This document shows positions 16,521 through 24,852 of a DNA stretch of 64,000 nucleotides, piece by piece (position 1 is the stretch's first letter; each line of letters begins with the position of its first letter). The notes beneath the pieces were generated by a model that was not told where the DNA came from, did no database searches, and saw only the letters and a program-made list of their open reading frames with translations. The stretch is from assembly GCF_001425705.1 (NCBI RefSeq), contig NZ_LMDC01000029.1:124001-188000 (forward strand), read 5' to 3'. This DNA comes from Pelomonas sp. Root1217 (lineage in GTDB: Bacteria > Pseudomonadota > Gammaproteobacteria > Burkholderiales > Burkholderiaceae_C). The position numbers and the translations under genes are program-made.

Positions 16521-16972
16521 GACGACGCCGGCCGCGGCGGCAATTGGTTGAGTGCGAGCCAGTAGATACCGAGCACCTTGACCGCCTCGAGAAACTCGGT
16601 GAAGTCGACGGGCTTGCGCACATAGCTGTTGGCGCCCAGTTTGTAGCCCGAGACGATGTCCTGCTCCTCCTTCGACGAGGTCAGGATCACTGCCGGAAGC
16701 AACGCCGTGCGGGGGTCGGCGCGCATCGCCTTGAGCACGCCAAGGCCATCGAGTCGCGGCAGCTTCAAGTCAAGGATGATCAGTGTAGGCAGCTCCGCCT
16801 CAGCACGATGGGCATAGGCACCACGCGCAAACAGGAAATCGAGCGCTTCTACGCCGTCACGGGCAACAACCAGCGGATTCATCAGATGGCTGCGCTTGAA
16901 TGCGCGCAGCGTCAGCGCGACATCGTCCGGGTTGTCCTCAACCAGCAGGATGACCTTGCTCTCGTCGCTCAT
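16517..16972 (-). CDS. Single-domain response regulator (Rcp1-like)
   Basis: A 151-residue stand-alone receiver. It opens with VILLVEDNPDDVALTLRAF (acidic pocket), carries the phosphorylatable Asp in TLIILDLKLPRLDG, then ILTSSKEEQDI (Thr/Ser switch) and YVRKPVDF (Lys). The NPDDVALT and long beta4-alpha4 features are typical of Rcp1-type regulators that shuttle phosphate from a phytochrome-like kinase. It has no output domain. The ATG at 16972 sits within the 3' end of the upstream kinase gene (35-base overlap), and its stop overlaps the hybrid kinase start, so stoichiometric co-translation is likely. Confidence 0.92.
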   Translation of the reverse strand: MSDESKVILLVEDNPDDVALTLRAFKRSHLMNPLVVARDGVEALDFLFARGAYAHRAEAELPTLIILDLKLPRLDGLGVLKAMRADPRTALLPAVILTSSKEEQDIVSGYKLGANSYVRKPVDFTEFLEAVKVLGIYWLALNQLPPRPASS

Positions 16973-18410
16973 CGGTTTGCTCCAGGATACGGAAGAAAAA
17001 ACTGGCGCCGCCACCGAGGCTGGCCTGCGCCCAAAGCGGCCAGCCGTGGCGGCGCAGCACGCGCTGGACGATGGCCAAGCCAACGCCAGTGCCGGGGAAA
17101 TCGCTTTCGTGATGAAGGCGCTGGAATGCGCCGAACAGCCGATCGGCGTAGGCCATGTCGAAGCCGGCACCGTTGTCAGCAACAAAGCAGATGCGGTCTC
17201 CACCTTCCTGGCGCATGCCCACGCGGATGACGGCATCGGTGGTCTTGCCCGTGAACTTCCAGGCGTTGTCGAGCAGGTTTTGCAGGGCGATATGCATCAA
17301 CTCCCGGTCAGCACGCACCTTGATGCCTTCGTCGATTTCCCAGCGCACCTGGCGCTCGGGCTGACTCCGGGCCAGGTTGGCCGCCATCTCGTGAACCATG
17401 GCGCTGATGTCCACCTCCTGAATGCGCAGCTCGGCTCGCGTCACCCGCGCCAGGCCCAGCAACTCGTCGATCAGACGACCCATGCGCTGGCTGGCAGCGC
17501 GGATGCGCTGCAGGCTGTCACGGGCCTCCTCGTCGAGCTGATCGCCATAGTCCTCGATCAAAGCCAGCGAGAAGCCATCCATGCTGCGCAGCGGACTGCG
17601 CAGGTCGTGCGAGACCGAATAGCTGAACGACTCAAGCTCATTGTTCAACGAGACGAGTTCCCGATTGCTGAGCTCGAGCTGGCCAAAGGAATCCCGCAGC
17701 TTGCGCGTCATCGCGTCAAAGTGGCGGGCCATCTCGCCGAGTTCATCGGCACTGCCGACATCGAGCTCGAACGACCAGTTGCCGGCCGCCACCTCGCGAG
17801 TGGCCTGCTCGAGCCGCGCGATCGGGCGGAGCACGTCGCGCCGGAACATCCAGACGGCAGCCGCCGTGATCAGGGCCATCAACACCAATCCGGCGGCCGT
17901 CACGAGGACCACACGCCGTTGCGTCTCGTCGATACGAACGCCCGCATCGTCAATCAGCTTGGCCGCGTCGACGAGGCTTCGTTGCTGCAGGATCAGCAGA
18001 CGGCTGGAGATCTGGACCTCGAAGCGCTGCTGGACCTCGTCGGCGACGCCACCGGCAGCTCGGGTGGGCACGACTTCACCGAACAAGCGGTGGCTGGCCT
18101 CGCCGTTCGCACGCAGCTCGGCCAGGGTCCTGGCTGCGGCATCGTCAAGGCCAGTCGGCAACGCGAGCAGGCCTTCAAGACGCTGCCAGACCGCCTGTTC
18201 CTGCAAGCGGGCGCGTTCGCGCCGGTTGAGCAGGTATTCGAAGGTCACCATGCGGATGTCGTTGAGCGCGCTGGCGATCGCCGCGCTGTGGCGGCGCTGC
18301 TCGACGGCTGCGCTGACCTGAGTGTTCGCCCAGCCGATGCTGACAGCGATCAGCACCATGGCACCAAACATCAGCGCCGCTGCGATCCGGGCCTTGCTGC
18401 TGATCTTCAT
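16938..18410 (-). CDS. Membrane-bound sensor histidine kinase
   Basis: A 490-residue inner-membrane kinase. TM1 (about residues 8-28) and TM2 (about 172-195) enclose a 140-residue periplasmic helical domain. They are followed by a HAMP linker (DVLRPIARLEQATREVAAG), a HisKA domain with SYSVSHDLRSPLRSMDG and a HATPase with NLLDNAWKFT, DNGAGFDM and GTGVGLAIV. The periplasmic helical bundle and the gene directly upstream, which encodes a solute-binding protein, suggest that it senses the ligand-loaded binding protein. It overlaps that gene by four bases. Confidence 0.92.
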   Translation of the reverse strand: MKISSKARIAAALMFGAMVLIAVSIGWANTQVSAAVEQRRHSAAIASALNDIRMVTFEYLLNRRERARLQEQAVWQRLEGLLALPTGLDDAAARTLAELRANGEASHRLFGEVVPTRAAGGVADEVQQRFEVQISSRLLILQQRSLVDAAKLIDDAGVRIDETQRRVVLVTAAGLVLMALITAAAVWMFRRDVLRPIARLEQATREVAAGNWSFELDVGSADELGEMARHFDAMTRKLRDSFGQLELSNRELVSLNNELESFSYSVSHDLRSPLRSMDGFSLALIEDYGDQLDEEARDSLQRIRAASQRMGRLIDELLGLARVTRAELRIQEVDISAMVHEMAANLARSQPERQVRWEIDEGIKVRADRELMHIALQNLLDNAWKFTGKTTDAVIRVGMRQEGGDRICFVADNGAGFDMAYADRLFGAFQRLHHESDFPGTGVGLAIVQRVLRRHGWPLWAQASLGGGASFFFRILEQTDERREQGHPAG

Positions 18411-19435
18411 CGCACCACCGTCACCCGTCCCGGGCTCGCGGCCAGCAGGGCGTCCAGGCTCAGATGGGACAGGAAGTTCGGCATCGGCTGCATAGGCGCA
18501 TAACCACGCGCCATCGCCCAGCCCGCCACGTCTTCGAGGGTGACCAACTGGGCCTGCTGCTGATCGACCTCCAGATCCAGGGCCTGCCAGGCCGGCTCGA
18601 TCGCCTCCGGGTCGAGCTTCAGGCCCGCCGCCAGCAGCGTCTTCGCCTGCAGGGGGTCGAGCTGCACGAAACGCTCAGCATCCAGCAGGGCCAGCAGCAG
18701 TCGGCGCAAGGCCTCCCTGCGGGTGGACATGAATTCGCTGCGACCGACAAGCACATAGTTCTGCGCATAGGCATCGGGTGCACTGAACGAAATGATGGCG
18801 CTTCCCAGGGCCAGCTCGGCTTCATGCCGGACCGGCTGCCAGGCGGCGATCGCGTCCACGCTGCCGTCGCGCAATGCGGCGATCAGGCGCGTTGGCGGCA
18901 GGTCCACAAGGATCAGCGACTGCGGTGCCAGGCGATGGCGCACCATGAAGGCCCACAGGAAGTATTCGCCGCTGGTGCCGAGGGTGACGCCCACCCGGCG
19001 CCCTTGCAGATCGCCCGGCGAGCTGATTTTGCGGTCGCGGCGCGCGAGCACGGCCAGTTCATTGGAGGCGCTCGCCACCGCCGCCGCCATGCTCAGCGGC
19101 GCACCTTTGAGCACCTCGATGACGATGGGCACGTCGGCCGCGGCGGCAAGGTCGGCACCGCCTCGCAGTAGCTCGGCCAGCGCGGCCTTGCCATGGGTTT
19201 GCGGCAGCACCGTCACCGCCAAGCCGCGTTCATCGAAGAAGCCCCGTGCCGCGGCGATGTGAATAAGCCCGGCGTGCGGCGCCAGGGGAAGCGCAATCGA
19301 AAGCCGTTCGGGCACCAAGGGCGCGCTGGTCCGGCGCTGGCTCAGGCCAAACGCCGCCGCAAGCACGCCGAGCGTGGCCAGACCTGCCACATGCCGGCGA
19401 TTCAGACCGCGACCCGCCGGGGTCGGAGCGCTCAT
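18407..19435 (-). CDS. Periplasmic solute-binding protein (SsuA/TauA/NMT1-like), probable sensor component
   Basis: A 342-residue exported binding protein. The N-terminal hydrophobic segment (VAGLATLGVLAAAFGL) is a signal or anchor. Typical of the NMT1/SsuA class are LIHIAAARGFFDERGLAVTVL, GGADLAAAADVPIVI, GRRVGVTLGTSGEYFLWAFM and DGSVDAIAAWQPV. The class binds sulfonates, taurine, nitrate or pyrimidine precursors. GGGAGGA upstream of 19435 fixes the start. No ABC permease or ATPase accompanies it; instead it is the first gene of a kinase-regulator-kinase operon, so a sensory rather than a transport role is inferred. Confidence 0.85.
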   Translation of the reverse strand: MSAPTPAGRGLNRRHVAGLATLGVLAAAFGLSQRRTSAPLVPERLSIALPLAPHAGLIHIAAARGFFDERGLAVTVLPQTHGKAALAELLRGGADLAAAADVPIVIEVLKGAPLSMAAAVASASNELAVLARRDRKISSPGDLQGRRVGVTLGTSGEYFLWAFMVRHRLAPQSLILVDLPPTRLIAALRDGSVDAIAAWQPVRHEAELALGSAIISFSAPDAYAQNYVLVGRSEFMSTRREALRRLLLALLDAERFVQLDPLQAKTLLAAGLKLDPEAIEPAWQALDLEVDQQQAQLVTLEDVAGWAMARGYAPMQPMPNFLSHLSLDALLAASPGRVTVVR

Positions 19436-19655
19436 CTGGTCCTCCCGAACCCAACACGCCAAGGCCATGAAGACCACATGGATAACGGATTAAGTGTGTT
19501 GTCTAAGTCCGTTCGAACGAAGAGTACGGGCAGGGCTTGCGTCTTGCAAGGCCTGTAGCGTGACGTATGGCCTAACTTGTCCAAACTGTGGCATAGGAGA
19601 TTTCTCCGTTGCCAGTTCACACAAATCTGGCAATGCTTGAGCCTGGAGGTGGCAG

Positions 19656-20324
19656 ATGGACCTGACGAGCTACACGGACCAGTGGCAGGCACAGCGGCAG
19701 CAACTTTTCAAATCCGTGCCTCCGGAAGGCCGCAAAGTCCACTATCTGGACAAGGAGTTCCTGGTCTACCCTGACACCTTCTGGCCCTTCGCTGACAGCC
19801 TGCCGCTGGTCAGGAATTTCACGGTCGCGCCAGGCGAAACCGTGCTGGACGTGGGCACCGGCTCAGGCGTCATCGGCATCTTTGCCTGCTACCAGGGCGC
19901 GGGGCGGGTGGTGGGCGTGGACATCAACCCGGCGGCCGTCCAGAGCGCCACCCATAACGCCCAGATGCACGGCTTCGCCGGGACCATGATCGTGCTGCAG
20001 TCCAATTTGTTCGAGGCGCTGGGCGATGAGCGGTTCGACGTCATCACCGCCAACCTGCCGTTTCGAAACAAGCCGGCGCACGATATGGTGGCCATGTCCC
20101 AGTGGGACACCGACTTCAAGACCAACACGCGCTTTTTCGAAGGCGTGGGCCGGCATTTGAAGCCCAAGGGGCGCATCTATTTCGTGCAATCCAACTTCGG
20201 CGAGATCGAGGCCATGAAGCGCCTGGCGCAAGCGGCGGGCCTGCAGAGCCGGGAGCTGGCCAGCGAAGCCACCGACGAAACCGGGCGCCAGCAATTCTTC
20301 GTCTACGAGATGACCCGGTCCTGA
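19656..20324 (+). CDS. Class I SAM-dependent methyltransferase (PrmC/RsmC-like fold)
   Basis: A 222-residue methyltransferase. The SAM site is VLDVGTGSGVIGIFACYQGA (motif I), followed by VVGVDINPAAV (acidic motif II). The NPPY-type catalytic motif appears as NLPF in VITANLPFRNKP, as in N- or C-methylating members of the PrmC/RsmC group. The substrate is unknown; a small molecule is possible given the neighbours. GGAGG stands seven bases before the ATG. A sulfotransferase-like gene follows after 31 bases and a ureohydrolase-like gene after that, suggesting one transcript. Confidence 0.85.
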   Translation: MDLTSYTDQWQAQRQQLFKSVPPEGRKVHYLDKEFLVYPDTFWPFADSLPLVRNFTVAPGETVLDVGTGSGVIGIFACYQGAGRVVGVDINPAAVQSATHNAQMHGFAGTMIVLQSNLFEALGDERFDVITANLPFRNKPAHDMVAMSQWDTDFKTNTRFFEGVGRHLKPKGRIYFVQSNFGEIEAMKRLAQAAGLQSRELASEATDETGRQQFFVYEMTRS

Positions 20325-20355
20325 TCGATTCAAAGAGCCTGACGCATCGGCTCCC

Positions 20356-21618
20356 ATGGACAGCTTGCTGTTGGCCGTCAAGTCGCACCGCGCCGTCCCC
20401 CGCTCGGACTTGAGAACGCGGGTCCGCCGGGTGGCCGTCATCTTGTGCGGCTCGCGCGGCGGGTCCAGCCTCTTCAAGGAGGCCTTGGCGCAGCATCCCA
20501 GCATCGCTTCGCTGGATGGAGAGCTGGACCCATTGCTGGCCTTGTCGGGCAACGGCTTCAACCAGAACTCCGACAGCGATGCCATCGAGCAGGTGGCCAA
20601 TGTGGAGGAGTTGGGCAGCAGCATCCTGGACGAGATGTCATTTGCCTCGGCAGAACTGCTCGATAGCGACCTGCTGCTCAGGAAGTGGAAGAACCGGCTG
20701 CTGCTGCAGTTCCCTGCGCACTTTCTGGAGACCGGCGCTGGCCGCCGCCTGGATCAGTCGCTGGAGGCGGCGTTGCGCCAGTTCAAAAGCGGCGAGCGGC
20801 GCAGCGAGGCCGAACTCCAGGAATTGGTTCTCTCCGCCGTGTTCAACGACGATCCCTGGCGGATCAGCTACTACGACGGCAAGGCCAACCGCAGCGACGG
20901 CCGGCATTTCGACGAACCCTTGAAAATCGAGGAGCCGCCTTTCGTGGTGCCAACGCTCAGGCGGCGTGCCTTCGGCTCGGCCGACGTGCGGGATTCGGTG
21001 CTGCTGTTCAAGTCGCCGGCCGATGCCTACCGCATCGGCATGTACGAGCAGTTGTTCCCCAACGCCGAGGTGACCTATATCCACCTGACCCGGGGTTTCG
21101 CGCAGTCCATCAACGGCCTGATGGACGGCTGGCTCTATCCGCTGGGATTCTTCTCCCACGACCTCAGCAAGATCGGTGGTGAGCTCGCCATCCGAGGCTA
21201 TTCCGACACCGTGGCTTTCGGCCGCAAGTGGTGGAAGTTCGACCTGCCGCCCAACTGGCGCAAGTTCACTGATGCGAAGCTGGAGGAGGTCTGCTTGAAC
21301 CAATGGCACTCCATCCACGAAGCCATCCTGCAAAGCGGCGTCTGCGCTCTGCGCGTGTCCTTCGAAGGCTTCGTCGACGAGCCCGTCGCGACGCTGCGAT
21401 TGATCACCGACCATCTCGGTCTGCCCGCCATGGCCCTGCCGGGCGCATTAGCAGGTGCATTGCCAGGTGCACTGCCCATCAAGATGGCCACCGAACCGCC
21501 CTGCCCCAAGCGCTGGCACAAGAGAGGCCCCTTGCTGTTGGAACTGGGTCAGCGGGCCGAGGTGCGAGAGATGATGGACCGGCTTGGCTATTCCATGGAG
21601 CCCGACCTATGGCTGTGA
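20356..21618 (+). CDS. Sulfotransferase-family protein
   Basis: A 420-residue P-loop protein. VAVILCGSRGGSSLFKEAL near residues 27-45 is the 5'-phosphosulfate-binding loop of PAPS-dependent sulfotransferases. YIHLTRGFAQSINGLMDGW contains the Arg and Ser expected of the 3'-phosphate site, and a C-terminal RVSFEGFVDEPVATLRLITDHLGL matches the usual ending. It would transfer sulfate from PAPS to a hydroxyl or amine of an unknown acceptor. The insert of about 130 residues between P-loop and 3' site is longer than usual. A short duplicated PGALAGALPGALP stretch lies near residue 365. It overlaps the next gene by ten bases. Confidence 0.75.
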   Translation: MDSLLLAVKSHRAVPRSDLRTRVRRVAVILCGSRGGSSLFKEALAQHPSIASLDGELDPLLALSGNGFNQNSDSDAIEQVANVEELGSSILDEMSFASAELLDSDLLLRKWKNRLLLQFPAHFLETGAGRRLDQSLEAALRQFKSGERRSEAELQELVLSAVFNDDPWRISYYDGKANRSDGRHFDEPLKIEEPPFVVPTLRRRAFGSADVRDSVLLFKSPADAYRIGMYEQLFPNAEVTYIHLTRGFAQSINGLMDGWLYPLGFFSHDLSKIGGELAIRGYSDTVAFGRKWWKFDLPPNWRKFTDAKLEEVCLNQWHSIHEAILQSGVCALRVSFEGFVDEPVATLRLITDHLGLPAMALPGALAGALPGALPIKMATEPPCPKRWHKRGPLLLELGQRAEVREMMDRLGYSMEPDLWL

Positions 21619-22439
21619 ATTCAAGGCTGCTGCTGCCCTACCTGATGGGCCAGCGCCGCGACGGCCTGCGCCGCGTGCTCGACATCGACACCCATCCCTG
21701 GGAAGTACTGGCGCCTGCCGGGCAGCATGAGAGGCGGATCGACGACCCCATCGCCAAGCTGGGCAGCTTGGGGCACCTCTACGCCCTGCTGGCGGCCCGC
21801 GTCGCCAAGTTGGTCCGCAATGGCTATCGGCCAGTCAGCCTCGCCGGCGACTGCGTCTCCAGTCTGGGCATGCTGGCGGGGCTGCAGCAAGCCGGCCAGC
21901 CGCCTGAACGTGTGCTGTGGCTGGATGCCCATGGCGACTTCCACACCTGGTCCAGCAGCCAGACCCAGTACATCGGCGGCATGCCCCTGGCCCTGTTCGT
22001 CGGACGGGTCGACCACGATTTCGACCCACGCAGCCAGGCGGCACGCGCCTGCCTGGCCACCATCGGCGTGCAGGCCTATCCACAACAACAAATCGTTCTC
22101 GCCGATGCACGCGACCTCGACCCCGGTGAGCGAGAAGCCCTGCTCGGCTCCCGGATCCTGCGCTGCCCGCTCGACGAAGTGCTGGCTCACCTGCGACCGC
22201 AGGAGCGCATCTACCTGCACTGGGACACCGACGTCATCGACGACCCGGCCCATATGCCTGCGCTCAAATACCACGTGCAACGCGGTCCCAGCGCCGCGGA
22301 CATGGCCGACTTCTTTGCTGCACTGCACGCCTACAACATCGTCGCCGTCTCAGTTTCCGCATGGCATGAGGAACAGGACGCCGACAACCGGACCGCCCAG
22401 GCCTGCCTGGATATCTTGAACACGCTGCTTGAGGCCTGA
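21609..22439 (+). CDS. Arginase/agmatinase (ureohydrolase) family protein
   Basis: A 276-residue ureohydrolase-fold protein. The metal site is recognisable: LWLDAHGDFHT (DAHxD motif, bridging ligands) and YLHWDTDVIDDP (DxD motif). The first motif, GGDH in arginase, reads AGDCVSSLG here, so the usual His ligand is Cys. Many uncharacterised actinobacterial arginase-family proteins share this. It could hydrolyse a guanidino or formimino compound or be a pathway variant. The ATG at 21609 lies inside the sulfotransferase gene, so the two are translationally coupled. Canonical arginine degradation genes are absent nearby. Confidence 0.75.
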   Translation: MAVNSRLLLPYLMGQRRDGLRRVLDIDTHPWEVLAPAGQHERRIDDPIAKLGSLGHLYALLAARVAKLVRNGYRPVSLAGDCVSSLGMLAGLQQAGQPPERVLWLDAHGDFHTWSSSQTQYIGGMPLALFVGRVDHDFDPRSQAARACLATIGVQAYPQQQIVLADARDLDPGEREALLGSRILRCPLDEVLAHLRPQERIYLHWDTDVIDDPAHMPALKYHVQRGPSAADMADFFAALHAYNIVAVSVSAWHEEQDADNRTAQACLDILNTLLEA

Positions 22440-22556
22440 GGCGCAGTGCCAAGCCGTCCTGCAGCCCCGTCATGCATGCAAGCTGCGATTCAGGCGGCGT
22501 CGCGTTAGCATGGCCTTCACTAGCGATGCCCCGCCAGTCTTAGCGAAGGAGCCGCA

Positions 22557-22814
22557 ATGAAACTCAATCTCCCAGGTTTTGCCCTCGGCATGCTCGCCGG
22601 CTGTACGGTTGCCACGAGCGCCGTCGCGGGCGCCTCCACGCGAACCCAGCCGGTTGCGCCGGCATCGATACCGAACGACCCGGCTCAAACCGCCGAGCCG
22701 CGGCGCGATGAAGAAGCGGTTCGATGGGACCGCCTGGAGCCTGGTACCTTGGAGCGTTCAGCCAGGGATCGCAGCAAGCCGAAAGCGCCGACGTTTCCCG
22801 CCGAACGCCGGTAG
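22557..22814 (+). CDS. Small exported protein of unknown function
   Basis: An 85-residue protein with a clear Shine-Dalgarno (GAAGGAG, eight bases before ATG). It has a hydrophobic N-terminus, MKLNLPGFALGMLAGCTVATSAVAGA, that resembles a signal peptide; the Cys at residue 16 could be a lipobox. The rest is charged and low in complexity (many Arg, Glu, Pro) and probably disordered. No family is recognised. It converges with a small minus-strand gene. Confidence 0.5.
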   Translation: MKLNLPGFALGMLAGCTVATSAVAGASTRTQPVAPASIPNDPAQTAEPRRDEEAVRWDRLEPGTLERSARDRSKPKAPTFPAERR

Positions 22815-22823
22815 CGTCAAGGC

Positions 22824-23039
22824 TCAACCCGCCGAGGCCAGGCGGCGCGCCGATGGGGCCGGTTTCCGCTCGTTGCGGGACTCGCCTGACTCACGGCCTT
22901 TGCGTTTCAGCAGTTCCTGTATCCGCCGCAGGCTCCGCCGCATGGCGGCGATCTCCTCGCGGCCGGGGAAAGACACCCGCGGCATCGGCGGCGCTTCGGC
23001 AATTTCGGCCAACCGGGACCGATCAAAACTCTGGGTCAT
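22824..23039 (-). CDS. Small basic hypothetical protein
   Basis: A 71-residue protein beginning MTQSFDRSRLAEIAEAPPMP. A central basic amphipathic helix (EEIAAMRRSLRRIQELLKRKG) could bind nucleic acid or act as a coiled coil. GGAG stands six bases before the chosen ATG; in-frame Met codons at 23069 and 23186 are alternatives. No known family, and modest confidence that it is expressed. Confidence 0.4.
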   Translation of the reverse strand: MTQSFDRSRLAEIAEAPPMPRVSFPGREEIAAMRRSLRRIQELLKRKGRESGESRNERKPAPSARRLASAG

Positions 23040-23243
23040 GGCACGCTCCGGCAGTCGCAGCGATGCCATCGTGAGCGTCTCGTCCCGACCGGGCTGTAGG
23101 ACGCTGGCTCGTCCCGCCGCCGTACCCCTAACCTTCGGACGCTGCGTAGGTCGATGCTGGCAGCACGGCGGGTACCCGTCCGTCATGCAGCTCGCTGCAA
23201 TGGCACCACGATGGCGGCTTCATGGGCATTCCAGGAGACTTTC

Positions 23244-23429
23244 ATGTCAGATGACAAGACCAAGTCCGGCGGTCAGGATCGCAGCCGCATCAGCCTCAGC
23301 GAGGACTACGAAGTGCGCGATTGGGCTACCAAGTTCGGCGTGACTGCGGACGAGCTCAAGGCGGCCGTGAAGGCGGTCGGCAACGATGCCGCAGCCGTCG
23401 AGGCCCATTTGAAAGCCGGCAAGCGGTGA
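23244..23429 (+). CDS. DUF3606 domain protein
   Basis: A 61-residue protein. The body DRSRISLSEDYEVRDWATKFGVTADELKAAVKAVG fits the DUF3606 family, small proteins common in soil and plant-associated proteobacteria; their role is unknown. AGGAGA precedes the ATG by six bases. The exonuclease III gene begins four bases after its stop, suggesting coexpression. Confidence 0.8.
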   Translation: MSDDKTKSGGQDRSRISLSEDYEVRDWATKFGVTADELKAAVKAVGNDAAAVEAHLKAGKR

Positions 23430-23433
23430 TGCC

Positions 23434-24246
23434 GTGCGGGTCGCGACCTGGAACGTCAACAACGTCACCAGGCGGCTCGGCCTGCTGCTCGACTGGCTGG
23501 ACCGCACCCACCCGGATGTCGTCGCCCTTCAGGAACTGAAGGCGCCGACAGAAAACTTCCCATCGGATGCGCTGCGAGAGGCCGGCTACGAATCTCTTGT
23601 CGTCGGCCAGCGCACCTGGAACGGCGTGGCCCTGCTGTCGCGCGGCCAGGAGATCGTGCCTGTCGCGACCGCGCTGCCGGGCGATGCGAAGGACAAGGAG
23701 GCGCGTTATGTGGAAGCAGCCATCGCCGGTGTGCTCTTCGGTGGCCTCTACCTGCCCAACGGCAACCCGCAGCCCGGCCCAAAGTTCGACTACAAGCTGC
23801 GCTGGTTCGAGCGCCTGCGCAAGCGTGCCGCCGCCCTCTGGAAGTCCGGCGAGCCGGTCGTGCTGATGGGCGACTGGAACGTCGTGCCCACCGATCAGGA
23901 CATCTACAAGCCGGACACCTGGCGCGATGACGCCCTGCTGCAGCCCGAGCCGCGGGAAGCGTTTGCCAAGGTGCTGAGCCAGGGCTGGACGGACGCGATC
24001 CGGGCGATGCACCCGGGCGACGTGCCCTTCACTTTCTGGGACTACCGCCGCCGGCGCTGGGAGCGCAACGCGGGGCTACGCATCGATCACATCCTCGTCA
24101 GCGCGCGGCTCGAGGTCATTGATGCAGGGGTGGACCGTGAGGAGCGAGGCAAGGAAAGTCCCAGCGACCACGCGCCGGTATGGGCGGAACTGAAGCTCAG
24201 GAAGGCCACGCGGCGGCAAAAGGCGTCAACAAGTCATCGCGAGTAA
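23434..24246 (+). CDS. xth: Exodeoxyribonuclease III (AP endonuclease family)
   Basis: A 270-residue endonuclease/exonuclease/phosphatase-fold enzyme of the Xth family, acting in base-excision repair on abasic sites and 3' ends. Motifs in order: VATWNVNNV, VVALQELKAP (metal-binding Glu), VLMGDWNVVPTDQD (Asp and Asn), LRIDHILVS and SDHAPVWAEL (catalytic Asp-His pair). The chain is intact and of normal length. The start is a GTG, because the protein must begin at the first beta-strand RVATWNV and no ATG is available in frame. It directly follows the DUF3606 gene. Confidence 0.9.
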   Translation: MRVATWNVNNVTRRLGLLLDWLDRTHPDVVALQELKAPTENFPSDALREAGYESLVVGQRTWNGVALLSRGQEIVPVATALPGDAKDKEARYVEAAIAGVLFGGLYLPNGNPQPGPKFDYKLRWFERLRKRAAALWKSGEPVVLMGDWNVVPTDQDIYKPDTWRDDALLQPEPREAFAKVLSQGWTDAIRAMHPGDVPFTFWDYRRRRWERNAGLRIDHILVSARLEVIDAGVDREERGKESPSDHAPVWAELKLRKATRRQKASTSHRE

Positions 24247-24377
24247 CCGGAAGCACCAGTTCCAGCAATCGCCGGGCGAGGCCGGCATTTGGATTGCCCC
24301 GCTTCCCAGCCAGCACCGGTATCGGCACTGCGGGGCTGGCAAAGCCCGATCAGTGCCTGATCCACCAGGAGTACGTC

Positions 24378-24689
24378 ATGAACATCCGCCGATTCACTTC
24401 ATGGCAGACGCCGGTCCGCACGGCTGTTGCCGCAGCGGCCGTGGTCGCGATCGTGTTGCCCATCACCGCTCAAACGCAGAGTGCCACGGAGATCTACCAA
24501 CAGGAACGCGCCAATTGCCTGTCCGGCAACACCATCCAGTCGCGCGCCGACTGCCTCTACGAAGCCCGCTCCGTGCTGCGTGACCGGCGTGCCGGCGAGC
24601 TTGAGCCCAGCGACGCGAATGCGGTCACCACGCCAACGGGTGACACCAGCCGCATGGACGCCCTGCCAGCGCGTGCGGACCGCGGCTGA
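24378..24689 (+). CDS. Small exported protein with two cysteines
   Basis: A 103-residue protein with a signal peptide (AVAAAAVVAIVLPITAQTQ). The mature core is SATEIYQQERANCLSGNTIQSRADCLYEARSVLRDRR. Its two Cys residues ten apart in a helical context may form a disulfide in the periplasm. AGGAG before the ATG supports the start. Similar short proteins with a YxxER-C-SG pattern occur in Burkholderiales, but no function is known to me. Confidence 0.65.
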   Translation: MNIRRFTSWQTPVRTAVAAAAVVAIVLPITAQTQSATEIYQQERANCLSGNTIQSRADCLYEARSVLRDRRAGELEPSDANAVTTPTGDTSRMDALPARADRG

Positions 24690-24852
24690 ATTTCCGAGGC
24701 CTTGATCGCAGCGCGCCAGCGGCGGCGGAAGTTCCGCCGCGGGTTACTGCATCCATGCCCGGAGATGCGGCTTGCTGCCGCGCGTGCGGCGGTGCGTCGC
24801 GGAATATCGGGCGCAGCAGGCAAACTTGGTGGCTTGCCGAAGACCTGACCTC

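Noticed and set aside
16896..18503. A 535-codon plus-strand frame across the histidine kinase and binding-protein genes
   Set aside because: The minus-strand genes here have unmistakable kinase, receiver and binding-protein motifs; the plus frame is a codon-bias shadow.
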